In this document: positions 29,574 to 37,310 of the stretch, in pieces
How positions within the stretch are numbered: the stretch's first letter is position 1
How the letters are laid out: every line of letters starts with the position of its first letter
Assembly (NCBI RefSeq): GCF_029478665.1
Contig: NZ_JARPQB010000004.1
Span: 116,504-180,503, forward strand
From: Pseudomonas entomophila
GTDB taxonomy: Bacteria > Pseudomonadota > Gammaproteobacteria > Pseudomonadales > Pseudomonadaceae
Direction of reading: 5' to 3'
Length of the DNA: 64,000 nt
Notes under the pieces: generated by a model
The model's database searches: none
The model's input: only the letters and a program-made list of their open reading frames with translations
What the model was told of the DNA's origin: nothing
Program-made: the position numbers and the translations under genes

Positions 29574-30011
29574 ATGCAAAGCACCGCCCACGCCAAGGCC
29601 AGCCAAACCCAGCCGTTCCTCACCGACGACAACGTCATCTATACCGACCAGGCGCCCTTCCCCCTGGGCACCTACTCCCAGGCCATCCGCGTCGGCGACA
29701 CCGTGTACCTCTCAGCGCAGACACCGGTCGAGCCCAGCTCCAACGAAGTACTGGCCAAGGACTTCGAAGGCCAGCTGCGCCAGACCCTGGACAATCTCAA
29801 GGCCATGACCGAGGCCAGCGGCGGCAGCCTGGCCAATGTGGTCAAGGTCACCGCCTTCATCACCGACCTCAGCGAGTTCCCCACCCTCAACCGGGTGATG
29901 GAAGCCTACTTCAGCAAGCCCTACCCGGCCCGCACCACCGCCGGTGCCAGCGCCCTGGCCCGCGGCACCCTGGTGGCGATCGACGCAATCATGGCACTGC
30001 CACCGCGCTGA
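29574..30011 (+). CDS. RidA-family imine/enamine deaminase
   Basis: 145 residues from the ATG at 29574 (AAGGAG upstream). YjgF/RidA fold: PLGTYSQAIRVGDTVYLSAQTP, TLDNLKAMTEASGGSLANVVKVTAFI and PARTTAGASALARGTLVAIDAIMA. The catalytic Arg is R120; the E. coli RidA Glu position is Asp137. It should hydrolyse the unstable imine made by the preceding flavoenzyme, or the enamine made by the following PLP lyase, giving a 2-oxo acid and ammonia. A short N-terminal extension (about 15 residues) is unusual. Confidence 0.9.
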   Translation: MQSTAHAKASQTQPFLTDDNVIYTDQAPFPLGTYSQAIRVGDTVYLSAQTPVEPSSNEVLAKDFEGQLRQTLDNLKAMTEASGGSLANVVKVTAFITDLSEFPTLNRVMEAYFSKPYPARTTAGASALARGTLVAIDAIMALPPR

Positions 30012-30082
30012 CCTGCGCCTGCGGCGCCGTCATGTTGGCGGCGCCGCCTCCTCCTTCTCATTTTTCTGCGCGAGGACACGCA

Positions 30083-31327
30083 ATGGACCGTCTTTGCAGG
30101 CCCTTCGTTTTGCAATGCATCACCTGCGGCACCCGCTACGCACCCTACCAGGTCGAATACTTCTGCCCTCATTGCCGCACCGATGGTGCCCTCGACACCC
30201 TCTACGACTACGCCACTGTGCGCCGGGAGTGCGACCGCGACGGGCTGGCCGCCCAGGCCGGGCTGGGCATGTGGCGTTACCGCGCGCTGCTGCCACTGGG
30301 CAGCGAGCGCTATGTGCCACGGTTGCTGGTCGGCAGCACCCCGCTGTACGAACGGCCCGGTCTGCTCGAGACCGACTCGCGCATGAAAGTCTGGGTCAAG
30401 GACGAATCACGCCAGCCCACCGGCTCGCTGAAGGACCGCGCCAGCGCCCTGGCAGTAGCCCTGGCCCTGGAAAGCGGTGCCAGCACCGTGGCGGTGGCGA
30501 GCACTGGCAACGCCGCGTCCGCCCTCGCCGGCATGAGCGCTGAGCGCGGCCTGCGCAATGTGATCTTCATCCCCCGCACCACCCCGCGGGAAAAACTGGC
30601 CCAGATGATCGGCTATGGCGCCGAGGTGATCCTGGTCGACGGCGCCTACGACGAAGCCTTCGAACAATGCCGCAACGCCTGCGAAAGCAATGGCTGGTAC
30701 AACCGCACCACCGGCATCAACTCGTACATGACCGAGGGCAAGAAGACTGTCGCCTTCGAAATTTGCGAGCAACTGGGCTGGCAAGTGCCCGACCTGGTCT
30801 TCGTACCGGTCGGCAACGGCTGCATCCTCGGCGCGGTGCACAAAGGCTTCCTGGATCTGCTCAAGCTTGGCTGGATCGAACGCATGCCGAGGCTGATGGG
30901 GGTGCAAGCCCGGGACAGCAGCTTCATGTACCGCGCCTGGTCCAGCGGCACCCCCCTCGACCAGGTAGAGAAACGCCCACCGACAAGCCTGGCGAGCAGC
31001 ATCAACGTCGCCTTCCCCCGCGACCGCCTCAAGGCATTGCGCGCGGTACACGACAGCGAAGGTGCATTCCTCTGTGTCGACGACAGCGCAATCGTCCAGG
31101 CCGCCTCTCGCCTGGCGGCACGCACCGGGATCTTCCCCGAGGCCGGCGCCGCCAGTAGTTATGCCGGCCTGCTGCAGTACGCCGAACAACACCCCGGCAG
31201 CCGCGAAAGCGCCGTGCTGCTGATTACCGGCAGCGGCCTGAAGGACACCTCGATCTACCTACCCTCCACCCATACCGCCTCCTCTGCGGCTGCCCGGCAG
31301 GCGCCGGCAACCGCCATTGCCTCCTGA
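30083..31327 (+). CDS. Threonine synthase-like PLP enzyme with zinc-ribbon N-terminus
   Basis: 414 residues from the ATG at 30083 (GAGGA upstream). It opens with a four-Cys zinc-ribbon pattern (C12-x2-C15 and C28-x2-C31), then a fold-type II PLP domain with the PLP lysine K116 in SLKDRAS, substrate loop STGNAAS, and glycine-rich loop [14 protein letters not shown]. The family includes threonine synthases, threonine/serine deaminases and cyanoalanine or cysteate enzymes. In this operon a beta-elimination (deaminase) role is more likely than Thr biosynthesis, but that is inference. The C-terminal about 20 residues are Ala/Ser-rich. Confidence 0.85.
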   Translation: MDRLCRPFVLQCITCGTRYAPYQVEYFCPHCRTDGALDTLYDYATVRRECDRDGLAAQAGLGMWRYRALLPLGSERYVPRLLVGSTPLYERPGLLETDSRMKVWVKDESRQPTGSLKDRASALAVALALESGASTVAVASTGNAASALAGMSAERGLRNVIFIPRTTPREKLAQMIGYGAEVILVDGAYDEAFEQCRNACESNGWYNRTTGINSYMTEGKKTVAFEICEQLGWQVPDLVFVPVGNGCILGAVHKGFLDLLKLGWIERMPRLMGVQARDSSFMYRAWSSGTPLDQVEKRPPTSLASSINVAFPRDRLKALRAVHDSEGAFLCVDDSAIVQAASRLAARTGIFPEAGAASSYAGLLQYAEQHPGSRESAVLLITGSGLKDTSIYLPSTHTASSAAARQAPATAIAS

Positions 31328-31337
31328 AGGGAACGCC

Positions 31338-32570
31338 ATGAACCTGGAAACCTGTGACGCCAACATTGCCCGACTGATTTCCCGCGAACGCTTCCGCCAG
31401 GAAATCCACATCGAGCTGATCGCCTCGGAAAACTACGTAAGCCGCGCAGTACTCGAGGCCCAAGGCTCGGTGCTGACCAACAAATATGCCGAAGGCTATC
31501 CCGGCCGGCGCTACTACGGCGGCTGCCAGGTGGTCGACGAGATCGAGTCGCTGGCCATCGAGCGTGCCTGCGCGCTGTTCGGCGCCGAGTACGCCAACGT
31601 CCAACCCCACTCAGGCTCGCAGGCCAACCAGGCGGCGATGCTGGCACTGCTGCAACCGGGAGACACCCTGCTCGGCATGGCCCTGGCCGACGGCGGCCAC
31701 CTCACCCATGGGGCCAAGGTGAACTTCTCCGGCAAGTGGTTCAACGCCGTGACCTACGGCGTCAACCCCGAGAGCGAAACCCTCGACTACGAACAACTCG
31801 AGCGCCTTGCCCGCACGCACCGTCCGAAATTGATCATCGCCGGCGCGTCGGCCTATGCGCGACATATCGACTTTGCTCGCTTCCGCGCCCTGTGTGACGA
31901 AGTCGGTGCCTACCTGATGGTCGACATGGCCCACTACGCCGGCCTGGTCGCCGCCGGGCTCTACCCTTCGCCAGTGCCCTACGCCGACATCGTCACCTCC
32001 ACCACCCACAAGACCCTGCGCGGCCCCCGTGGCGGGTTGATCCTGGCCCGCCAGGCGCATGCCGCCGCGCTCGACAAGGCGATCTTCCCGATGTACCAGG
32101 GTGGCCCGCTGATGCATGCGATCGCCGCCAAGGCCGTGGCTTTCCATGAAGCCGATACGGAAGACTTCCGCCGCTATCAGGCACAAGTGATCGAGAATGC
32201 CAGGGGCATGGCACAAGTGCTCACCGAGCGTGGCCTGCGTATCGTCTCCGGCGGTACCGACAGCCATATGTTCCTGGTCGACCTGCAACCCCTGGGGCTC
32301 AACGGCAAGGCCACCGAGGCACTGCTGGAAAGTGCGCGCATCACCCTCAACAAGAACGCCATCCCCAACGACCCACAGCCGCCGACGATCACCAGCGGCA
32401 TCCGCATCGGCACCCCGGCGATCACCACCCGAGGCATGGGGCTCGAACAGGCCAGGTTGCTTGCACAACTGATCGCCGACCTGCTGCATGCGCCGGACGA
32501 CACCGAAGTGCACAGCGAGGTATGCCGTCAGGTGGACCGGCTGTGCGAGGCGTATCCCGTGTATCGCTGA
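31338..32570 (+). CDS. Serine hydroxymethyltransferase (operon-linked paralogue)
   Basis: 410 residues from the ATG at 31338 (GAAGGGA upstream, ten bases after the previous stop). All standard SHMT motifs are kept: [48 protein letters not shown] lysine in [12 protein letters not shown], and [15 protein letters not shown]. It interconverts serine and glycine with tetrahydrofolate, or cleaves beta-hydroxy amino acids to glycine plus an aldehyde. It is the last gene of the MocR-linked operon and is probably an extra glyA, since pseudomonads carry housekeeping copies elsewhere. The catabolic context suggests aldolase-type use. Confidence 0.93.
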   Translation: MNLETCDANIARLISRERFRQEIHIELIASENYVSRAVLEAQGSVLTNKYAEGYPGRRYYGGCQVVDEIESLAIERACALFGAEYANVQPHSGSQANQAAMLALLQPGDTLLGMALADGGHLTHGAKVNFSGKWFNAVTYGVNPESETLDYEQLERLARTHRPKLIIAGASAYARHIDFARFRALCDEVGAYLMVDMAHYAGLVAAGLYPSPVPYADIVTSTTHKTLRGPRGGLILARQAHAAALDKAIFPMYQGGPLMHAIAAKAVAFHEADTEDFRRYQAQVIENARGMAQVLTERGLRIVSGGTDSHMFLVDLQPLGLNGKATEALLESARITLNKNAIPNDPQPPTITSGIRIGTPAITTRGMGLEQARLLAQLIADLLHAPDDTEVHSEVCRQVDRLCEAYPVYR

Positions 32571-32652
32571 AATCCGACGGCAGCCGACTCCGCGCCGTGG
32601 CACAAACGGCCAGGGGTCGGTTGTATCGTTGAAGAGGTATGGATGAATCGGA

Positions 32653-32729
32653 TGGTGTCCCAGGCAGGATTTGAACCTGCAACCTTCCCCTTAGGAGGGG
32701 GATGCTCTATCCAATTGAGCTACTGAGAC
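32653..32729 (-). tRNA. tRNA-Arg (CCT anticodon)
   Basis: A 77-nt cloverleaf reads 5' GTCTCAGTAGCTCAATTGG on the minus strand. The anticodon loop is CTCCTAA (CCU, decodes AGG), the T-arm is GGTTCAAATCC, and CCA is encoded at the 3' end. All acceptor pairs match with one G-T wobble. Confidence 0.95.
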
Positions 32730-32803
32730 CCTGAAGCCGGCAACGGACGCTGCGCGGCAGAGACGGCGAGCATGTTAACCAGCATGTCGCCATTTGTCAT
32801 GCC

Positions 32804-33427
32804 TCAATCGGGCAATTTGCACGTCAGATTTTTCTCAGGCAATTGGCCGAGCGCGCCGTGTTCCTCCAGCAACCTCAGCAACGCGTCGACGGCACTGGAT
32901 AAAGAAGCCGAATTGTCCAGCACATGGACTGAAGCATCATACGCCTGCATACCCGCGCTGCGTGCCAACCGCTGTTCGATCTCCTCGTGGCTTTCCCGGC
33001 CACGGGCCAGGAGCCGCTCACGCAGTACCTGCGGCGAAACAGCCAGCCCCACCGCCAGCAAGTCGGGATAACGCTCACGCGCTTGCACCAGGTAACCCCG
33101 CGAGCCATTGACCAACACCGACAGCCCCTGGTCAAGCCAGTCATCCACCTGGATCGGAATGCCATAAGAAAGCCCATTGGCCTGCCACGACAGGGCAAAT
33201 TCACCGGCCTCGCGCATCGTTTCAAAGCGTTCCGCGCTCACACCGACAGCGGCCTCACCTTTCGCCTCGGCCGAGCGGGTTATGACACGCCGGGCAATTT
33301 CTACACCTTGCGTAAGCAGTTGCTCGCGTGCCGCATCGATCAGGGAATCTTTCCCAGAGCCGGACGGTCCTATCAGGAAGATCAAGCGCCCCCTTGAGGG
33401 CAGTGTACCGCTTGCGTCATATTGCAT
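32804..33427 (-). CDS. phnN: Ribose 1,5-bisphosphate phosphokinase PhnN
   Basis: 207 residues from the ATG at 33427 (TTG and GTG codons up to five codons earlier are possible). Guanylate-kinase-like fold with Walker A GPSGSGKDSL and the PhnN-type SWQANGLSYGIP segment. It phosphorylates ribose 1,5-bisphosphate to PRPP, a step of phosphonate use by C-P lyase. No other phn genes are nearby, so here it is an orphan next to tRNA-Arg. The ribosome site is weak. Confidence 0.85.
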   Translation of the reverse strand: MQYDASGTLPSRGRLIFLIGPSGSGKDSLIDAAREQLLTQGVEIARRVITRSAEAKGEAAVGVSAERFETMREAGEFALSWQANGLSYGIPIQVDDWLDQGLSVLVNGSRGYLVQARERYPDLLAVGLAVSPQVLRERLLARGRESHEEIEQRLARSAGMQAYDASVHVLDNSASLSSAVDALLRLLEEHGALGQLPEKNLTCKLPD

Positions 33428-33773
33428 AGCCACTATGCTCAATGTGAGGGGAACCCGCGCATTCTAGGCTTTTTCCCTGACCTTTGTTGCCAGTTACCAG
33501 ATTTTGACGACAAAGGTCTGACACCTTGGCGATTCGATGGATGTAAAACTTTTCAAACCAGTGCTCATTTCTGATAATTGGTACTGGCAAAAAGCCTTTA
33601 TCCGGATCACTATTTGTCACAGAATTGACGCCAAGGAAACGGCGACCATGAGGCAAGATGAAGACCCAAAATCACATCACGGTTGAACATTTTGTCGTCG
33701 CCGCGGTCGTACTTCCACCGTGCGGCCAATTTGAGAACCGCTTCCCCTGAACCAGAACAACCGGTCAATTTAT
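33428..33773. other. Intergenic region upstream of amrZ
   Basis: 346 bp of lower G+C than its surroundings. A 79-codon frame on the minus strand overlaps phnN and lacks a ribosome site, so I do not call it. Weak AlgU-like matches (GAACAT-N16-TCGTA at 33685-33711) are not convincing alone. It is the likely amrZ promoter and leader. Confidence 0.5.
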
Positions 33774-34100
33774 ATGCGCCCAATGAAACAGGCTATCTAT
33801 TCGAGCCGCACCGCTGACAAGTTCGTCGTCCGCCTGCCAGACGGTATGCGTGAGCGCATTGCCGAGGTAGCGCGCAACCACCACCGCAGCATGAACTCCG
33901 AAATCATCGCACGCCTGGAGCAGAGCCTTATCCAGGAAGGTGCGCTGGGTGACGAGCTGAGCATGCGCCTGGACAGCCCAGAGCTCAGCCTGCACGAACG
34001 CGAACTGCTGCAGCGCTTCCGCCAACTTTCTCATCGCCAGCAAAACGCGCTGGTCGCCCTCATCGCTCACGATGTGGAAATGGCCGCCGACGCGTCCTGA
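33774..34100 (+). CDS. amrZ: Ribbon-helix-helix regulator AmrZ (AlgZ)
   Basis: 108 residues. Arc-type DNA-binding domain at about 15-55 ([36 protein letters not shown]), then a C-terminal tetramerisation region ([29 protein letters not shown]) as in P. aeruginosa AmrZ. It controls alginate, motility and c-di-GMP genes. The ATG at 33774 has almost no Shine-Dalgarno sequence (CAATTTAT precedes it), but homology fixes the start MRPMKQA. Confidence 0.94.
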   Translation: MRPMKQAIYSSRTADKFVVRLPDGMRERIAEVARNHHRSMNSEIIARLEQSLIQEGALGDELSMRLDSPELSLHERELLQRFRQLSHRQQNALVALIAHDVEMAADAS

Positions 34101-34114
34101 CAGCGATCTTCCAG

Positions 34115-34158
34115 CCGCACACAAAAAAGCCAGCGCAAGCTGGCTTTTTTGTGTGCGG
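34115..34158. terminator. Bidirectional terminator after amrZ
   Basis: A perfect 20-bp inverted repeat (CCGCACACAAAAAAGCCAGC and its complement) around a GCAA loop. Internal A and T runs allow termination from both sides. Confidence 0.92.
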
Positions 34159-34191
34159 TGCAATCCATGCCCCATTGATTTGGCGCGATCT

Positions 34192-34278
34192 CTGTAGGAG
34201 CGGCTTCAGCCGCGATCACCCGCAAAGCGGGTGGCAGACACCGCGGCACCTGCATCGCGGCTAAAGCCGCCCCTACAG
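34192..34278. repeat. REP pair overlapping the mgtE stop codon
   Basis: CTGTAGGAGCGGCTTCAGCC...GGCTAAAGCCGCCCCTACAG with an inner CACCCGC/GCGGGTG stem. The TAG stop of mgtE (34273-34275, minus strand) is the TAG inside the REP end, so the repeat touches coding sequence. Confidence 0.9.
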
Positions 34279-35715
34279 CAGGAACAGCGTCGCCAACCCC
34301 AGGAAGATGAAGAACCCACCACTGTCGGTCACGGCGGTGATCATCACGCTCGACCCCATGGCCGGGTCACGCCCCAGACGTGTCAGGGTCATCGGGATCA
34401 GCACGCCCATCAAGGCCGCAAGCAGCAGGTTCAGGGTCATGGCGGCCGTCATCACCAAGCCCAGCGACCAACTGCCATACAGCCAGAAGGCCACGATACC
34501 GATCACCCCACCCCAGATCAGGCCATTGAGCAGCGAAACCGCGAGCTCCTTGCGCATCAGGCGGCTGGTATTGCCCGGCGAAACCTGGTCGAGCGCCATC
34601 GCCCGCACGATCATGGTGATGGTCTGGTTACCCGAGTTGCCGCCGATACCGGCAACGATCGGCATCAACGCCGCCAGTGCCACGAGTTTTTCGATCGAAC
34701 CCTCGAACAGCCCGATCACCCGCGAGGCCACGAATGCCGTGATCAGGTTGATGGCCAACCAGGCCCAGCGGTTACGCAGCGAACGCCAGACGGACGCGAA
34801 GATATCTTCCTCTTCGCGCAGACCCGCCATGTTGAGCACTTCGCTCTCGCTTTCTTCACGGATCAGGTCAACCATCTCGTCGATGGTCAGACGACCGATC
34901 AGTCGCTCGCTTTTGTCCACCACCGGAGCGGAAACCAGGTCATAACGCTCGAAAGCCAGGGCGGCGTCGTAGGCATCTTCCTCAGGGTGGAAGACCACAG
35001 GGTCATTGGCCATGACCTCCGCGACTTTCTTGTCCGGGTCGTTGACCAGCAGCCGCTTGATCGGCAGCACACCCTTGAGCTTGCCGTCATAATCCACCAC
35101 GAACAGTTTGTCGGTGTGCCCCGGCAGCTCCTTGAGCCGACGCAAGTAGCGCAGCACCACTTCGAGGCTGACATCTTCGCGGATGGTGACCATCTCGAAG
35201 TCCATCAACGCACCGACCTGCTCCTCGTCGTAGCTCAGGGCCGAACGCACGCGCTCGCGCTGCTGGGCATCGAGGCTTTCCATCAGCTCGTGAACGACGT
35301 CACGTGGCAGCTCGGGCGCAAGGTCAGCCAGCTCGTCGGCGTCCATCTCCTTGGCGGCGGCCAGCAGCTCGTGATCGTCCATGTCGGCAATCAGGGTCTG
35401 GCGAACGGCATCGGATACTTCGAGGAGGATGTCGCCGTCACGGTCGGAGCGCACCAACTGCCAGACCGTCAGGCGATCTTCCAGCGGTAGCGCTTCGAGA
35501 ATGTAGGCAATGTCGGCGGGGTGCAGGTCATCGAGCTTGCGCTGCAATTCGACGAGGTTCTGGCGGTGGACGAGGTTTTCCACCAGGTCGTGGTGGTGAC
35601 CTTCCTGACGGTGCGTCAGGTCCTCGACCACCCGCTGGCGCTGCAGCAGTTCGATCACCTGGGCCAGGCGGTCCTGCAGGCTCTCTTGGGCTTTCTTTAC
35701 TTCGACTTCGGTCAT
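34273..35715 (-). CDS. mgtE: Magnesium transporter MgtE
   Basis: 480 residues from the ATG at 35715 (GGAG upstream). Cytoplasmic MgtE N domain (about 35-160), two CBS domains (about 165-290; MTIREDVSLEVVLRYLRRL-type and FERYDLVSAPVVDKSERLIGRLT), a plug helix, and five membrane helices (about 310-480) with the pore-lining GIGGNSGNQTITMIVRAMA and TAVTDSGGFFIFLGLATLF. A magnesium-gated Mg2+ channel of the inner membrane. Confidence 0.95.
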   Translation of the reverse strand: MTEVEVKKAQESLQDRLAQVIELLQRQRVVEDLTHRQEGHHHDLVENLVHRQNLVELQRKLDDLHPADIAYILEALPLEDRLTVWQLVRSDRDGDILLEVSDAVRQTLIADMDDHELLAAAKEMDADELADLAPELPRDVVHELMESLDAQQRERVRSALSYDEEQVGALMDFEMVTIREDVSLEVVLRYLRRLKELPGHTDKLFVVDYDGKLKGVLPIKRLLVNDPDKKVAEVMANDPVVFHPEEDAYDAALAFERYDLVSAPVVDKSERLIGRLTIDEMVDLIREESESEVLNMAGLREEEDIFASVWRSLRNRWAWLAINLITAFVASRVIGLFEGSIEKLVALAALMPIVAGIGGNSGNQTITMIVRAMALDQVSPGNTSRLMRKELAVSLLNGLIWGGVIGIVAFWLYGSWSLGLVMTAAMTLNLLLAALMGVLIPMTLTRLGRDPAMGSSVMITAVTDSGGFFIFLGLATLFLL

Positions 35716-36015
35716 AGGCGAACTCCACTCCCAGCAGCGGAGCACGCCGGGAGAATCAATCGATCAGATCTTTCTGTATGAATCTTGTTAGCGAGTAACT
35801 ACTGGGTAAGTCCATGGTGGGATTCCACAAGCCCCGGCGGGGCTGACGGGCGCAATCATACACTGTGTAAGCTGTCGGATCGCTTAAATTTTTGGCCAGA
35901 ACAATCGTTTGCGAGCCAAAGCTGTGACAACGCTCGAAGCCAACAGTGCGACGGTGGGTCGGACGGAAAAAGCACATCGCATTCAGTGCCCCGAACAATT
36001 CGCGACTGACCTCGA
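35716..36015. other. mgtE upstream region
   Basis: 300 bp between mgtE and a REP pair. It contains a perfect small palindrome AGCCCCGGCGGGGCT near 35830-35844. I see no ORF and cannot place a promoter. It could hold the mgtE leader. Confidence 0.4.
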
Positions 36016-36107
36016 CCTGTAGGAGCCAGCCTTGCTGGCGAACCAGGCGACACGATGGCTGGGCACCGGCTGCGCCGGTGTTCGCCGGCAAGGCCGGCTC
36101 CTACGCA
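36016..36107. repeat. REP pair (variant with GGCTTGCC stem)
   Basis: CCTGTAGGAGCCAGCCTTGCTGGCGAA...TTCGCCGGCAAGGCCGGCTCCTACG, two inverted REP units around an ACCGGCTGCGCCGGT stem. Confidence 0.88.
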
Positions 36108-36172
36108 GATCGCGAGACCCACTGAAAAGCGTAGATGCACATCAGCGACAATTCAGTGCGCCAGAAAAACAA

Positions 36173-36196
36173 AAAGCCCGCTCGAATGAGCGGGCT
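36173..36196 (-). terminator. Terminator of the tRNA cluster
   Basis: Minus-strand stem AAGCCCGCTC / GAGCGGGCTT with a four-base loop, followed by TTTTTGTTTTT. It lies 11 bp beyond the 3' end of the last tRNA-Arg. Confidence 0.9.
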
Positions 36197-36206
36197 TCTT
36201 GATGTA

Positions 36207-36283
36207 TGGCGGACTCAGGAGGATTCGAACCTCCGACCGCTCGGTTCGTAGCCGAGTACTCTATCCAGCTGAGCTATGAGTCC
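36207..36283 (-). tRNA. tRNA-Arg (ACG anticodon), copy 4 in transcript order
   Basis: 77 nt, 5' GGACTCATAGCTCAGCTGG. The anticodon loop is CTACGAA (ACG, read as ICG for CGU/CGC/CGA), the T-arm is GGTTCGAATCC, and CCA is encoded. Sequence identical to the three copies upstream. Confidence 0.97.
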
Positions 36284-36353
36284 GTGGGGTAGTTTTAGAC
36301 CAGGTTACCACTGGTGGGTTGAAACAGCCTTGCAAGCAAAGCCACTTCAAAAG

Positions 36354-36430
36354 TGGCGGACTCAGGAGGATTCGAACCTCCGACCGCTCGGTTCGTAGCC
36401 GAGTACTCTATCCAGCTGAGCTATGAGTCC
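36354..36430 (-). tRNA. tRNA-Arg (ACG anticodon), copy 3
   Basis: Same 77-nt sequence as its neighbours with anticodon loop CTACGAA and encoded CCA. Part of the tRNA-Ser/tRNA-Arg transcript. Confidence 0.97.
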
Positions 36431-36500
36431 GTGGGGTAGTTTTAGACCAGGTTACCACTGGTGGATTGAAGCAGCCTTGCAAGCAAAGCCATTTCAAAAA

Positions 36501-36577
36501 TGGCGGACTCAGGAGGATTCGAACCTCCGACCGCTCGGTTCGTAGCCGAGTACTCTATCCAGCTGAGCTATGAGTCC
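36501..36577 (-). tRNA. tRNA-Arg (ACG anticodon), copy 2
   Basis: Same 77-nt sequence with anticodon loop CTACGAA and encoded CCA. Confidence 0.97.
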
Positions 36578-36647
36578 GTGGGGTAGTTTTAGACCAGGTT
36601 ACCACTGGTTGATTGAAGCAGCCTTGTAAGCAAAGCCACTTCAAAAG

Positions 36648-36724
36648 TGGCGGACTCAGGAGGATTCGAACCTCCGACCGCTCGGTTCGTAGCCGAGTAC
36701 TCTATCCAGCTGAGCTATGAGTCC
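36648..36724 (-). tRNA. tRNA-Arg (ACG anticodon), copy 1
   Basis: Same 77-nt sequence. It is the copy nearest the tRNA-Ser gene, from which it is separated by 66 bp of different sequence. Confidence 0.97.
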
Positions 36725-36790
36725 GTGTCTTGCTGCGCATTTCAGGTCGCTTAAACATTTACATCCGTTTAAAGCGCCCCGAGCGAATAA

Positions 36791-36881
36791 TGGCGGTGAA
36801 GGGGGGATTCGAACCCCCGATACCCTTATGAGGTATACTCCCTTAGCAGGGGAGCGCCTTCGGCCACTCGGCCACCTCACC
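36791..36881 (-). tRNA. tRNA-Ser (GCT anticodon)
   Basis: 91 nt, 5' GGTGAGGTGGCCGAGTGG, with the long variable arm expected for tRNA-Ser, anticodon loop CTGCTAA (GCU, decodes AGC/AGU), T-arm GGTTCGAATCC and encoded CCA. First gene of the Ser-Arg x4 tRNA run. Confidence 0.96.
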
Positions 36882-36927
36882 GCAACACGAGGCGAATATT
36901 AAACACACCCTTCCTCGTTTGCAACCC

Positions 36928-36953
36928 TTTTTTTGAAAAAAACTTCAAAAAAA
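36928..36953 (-). terminator. AT-rich hairpin directly after csrA
   Basis: TTTTTTTGAA / TTCAAAAAAA with a short A-rich loop, abutting the csrA stop. Weak stem but long T-run. A probable csrA terminator. Confidence 0.5.
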
Positions 36954-37142
36954 TTAAAGGCTTGGCTCCTCGTCCTTCTCTTTCTTGATCCGCAGGTAGA
37001 TTTCCTCGCGGTGAACAGCCACTTCTTTAGGCGCGCTAACGCCAATACGCACCTGGTTGCCTTTGACACCCAGGACCGTCACGGTGATCTCACCGTCACC
37101 AATGATCAGGCTCTCGGCGCACCGACGAGTCAGAATCAGCAT
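36954..37142 (-). CDS. csrA: Carbon storage regulator CsrA/RsmA
   Basis: 62 residues with the invariant CsrA core [34 protein letters not shown] and the RNA-binding Arg44 in [10 protein letters not shown] dimeric post-transcriptional repressor that binds GGA motifs in mRNA leaders. Its own ribosome site (GTGAGGAG) contains such a GGA, consistent with self-control. It sits between lysC and the tRNAs, as in many gamma-proteobacteria. Confidence 0.97.
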   Translation of the reverse strand: MLILTRRCAESLIIGDGEITVTVLGVKGNQVRIGVSAPKEVAVHREEIYLRIKKEKDEEPSL

Positions 37143-37276
37143 AGTTTTCTCCTCACTTGAATCTTCAGGGACAACAGTCTTTGTTTACAGGGCCTGGCCG
37201 GGGACGACGGCGTGGGGCCCGGGACAACTGCCAGCAGCGCCTGGACAGGGACACCACCAGCGGGCAGAAACGCGAA

Positions 37277-37296
37277 GGGCGCGGCAAGCCGCGCCC
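37277..37296 (-). terminator. Hairpin downstream of lysC
   Basis: Perfect 8-bp stem GGGCGCGG / CCGCGCCC with a four-base loop, 14 bp beyond the lysC stop. No T-run follows on the minus strand, so it may only slow or attenuate read-through to csrA. Confidence 0.5.
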
Positions 37297-37310
37297 CTCC
37301 AGGCAGCGCC

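Larger units (their letters stand above)
36207..36724. repeat. Four-copy 147-bp tandem repeat carrying tRNA-Arg
   Basis: The tRNA starts at 36207, 36354, 36501 and 36648, exactly 147 bp apart. The 70-bp spacers are also nearly identical (GGGGTAGTTTTAGACCAGG, TTACCACTGGT, GCAAGCAAAGCCA), differing at a few bases only. The array therefore arose by duplication of a whole unit. Confidence 0.95.

Noticed and set aside
31328..31337. Glycine riboswitch ahead of the SHMT gene
   Set aside because: Only ten bases separate it from the previous gene, and no riboswitch-like leader is seen before the operon either.
33417..33656. 79-codon minus-strand frame between phnN and amrZ
   Set aside because: Overlaps the phnN start region, no ribosome site, no family resemblance.
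33685..33711. AlgU-type promoter for amrZ (GAACAT-N16-TCGTA)
   Set aside because: Two or more mismatches to GAACTT-N16-TCTGA; other partial matches are equally good, so I could not support it.
36207..36724. Regular repeats resembling a CRISPR array
   Set aside because: The repeated unit is a 77-nt tRNA-Arg with a nearly constant spacer, so spacers are not unique.
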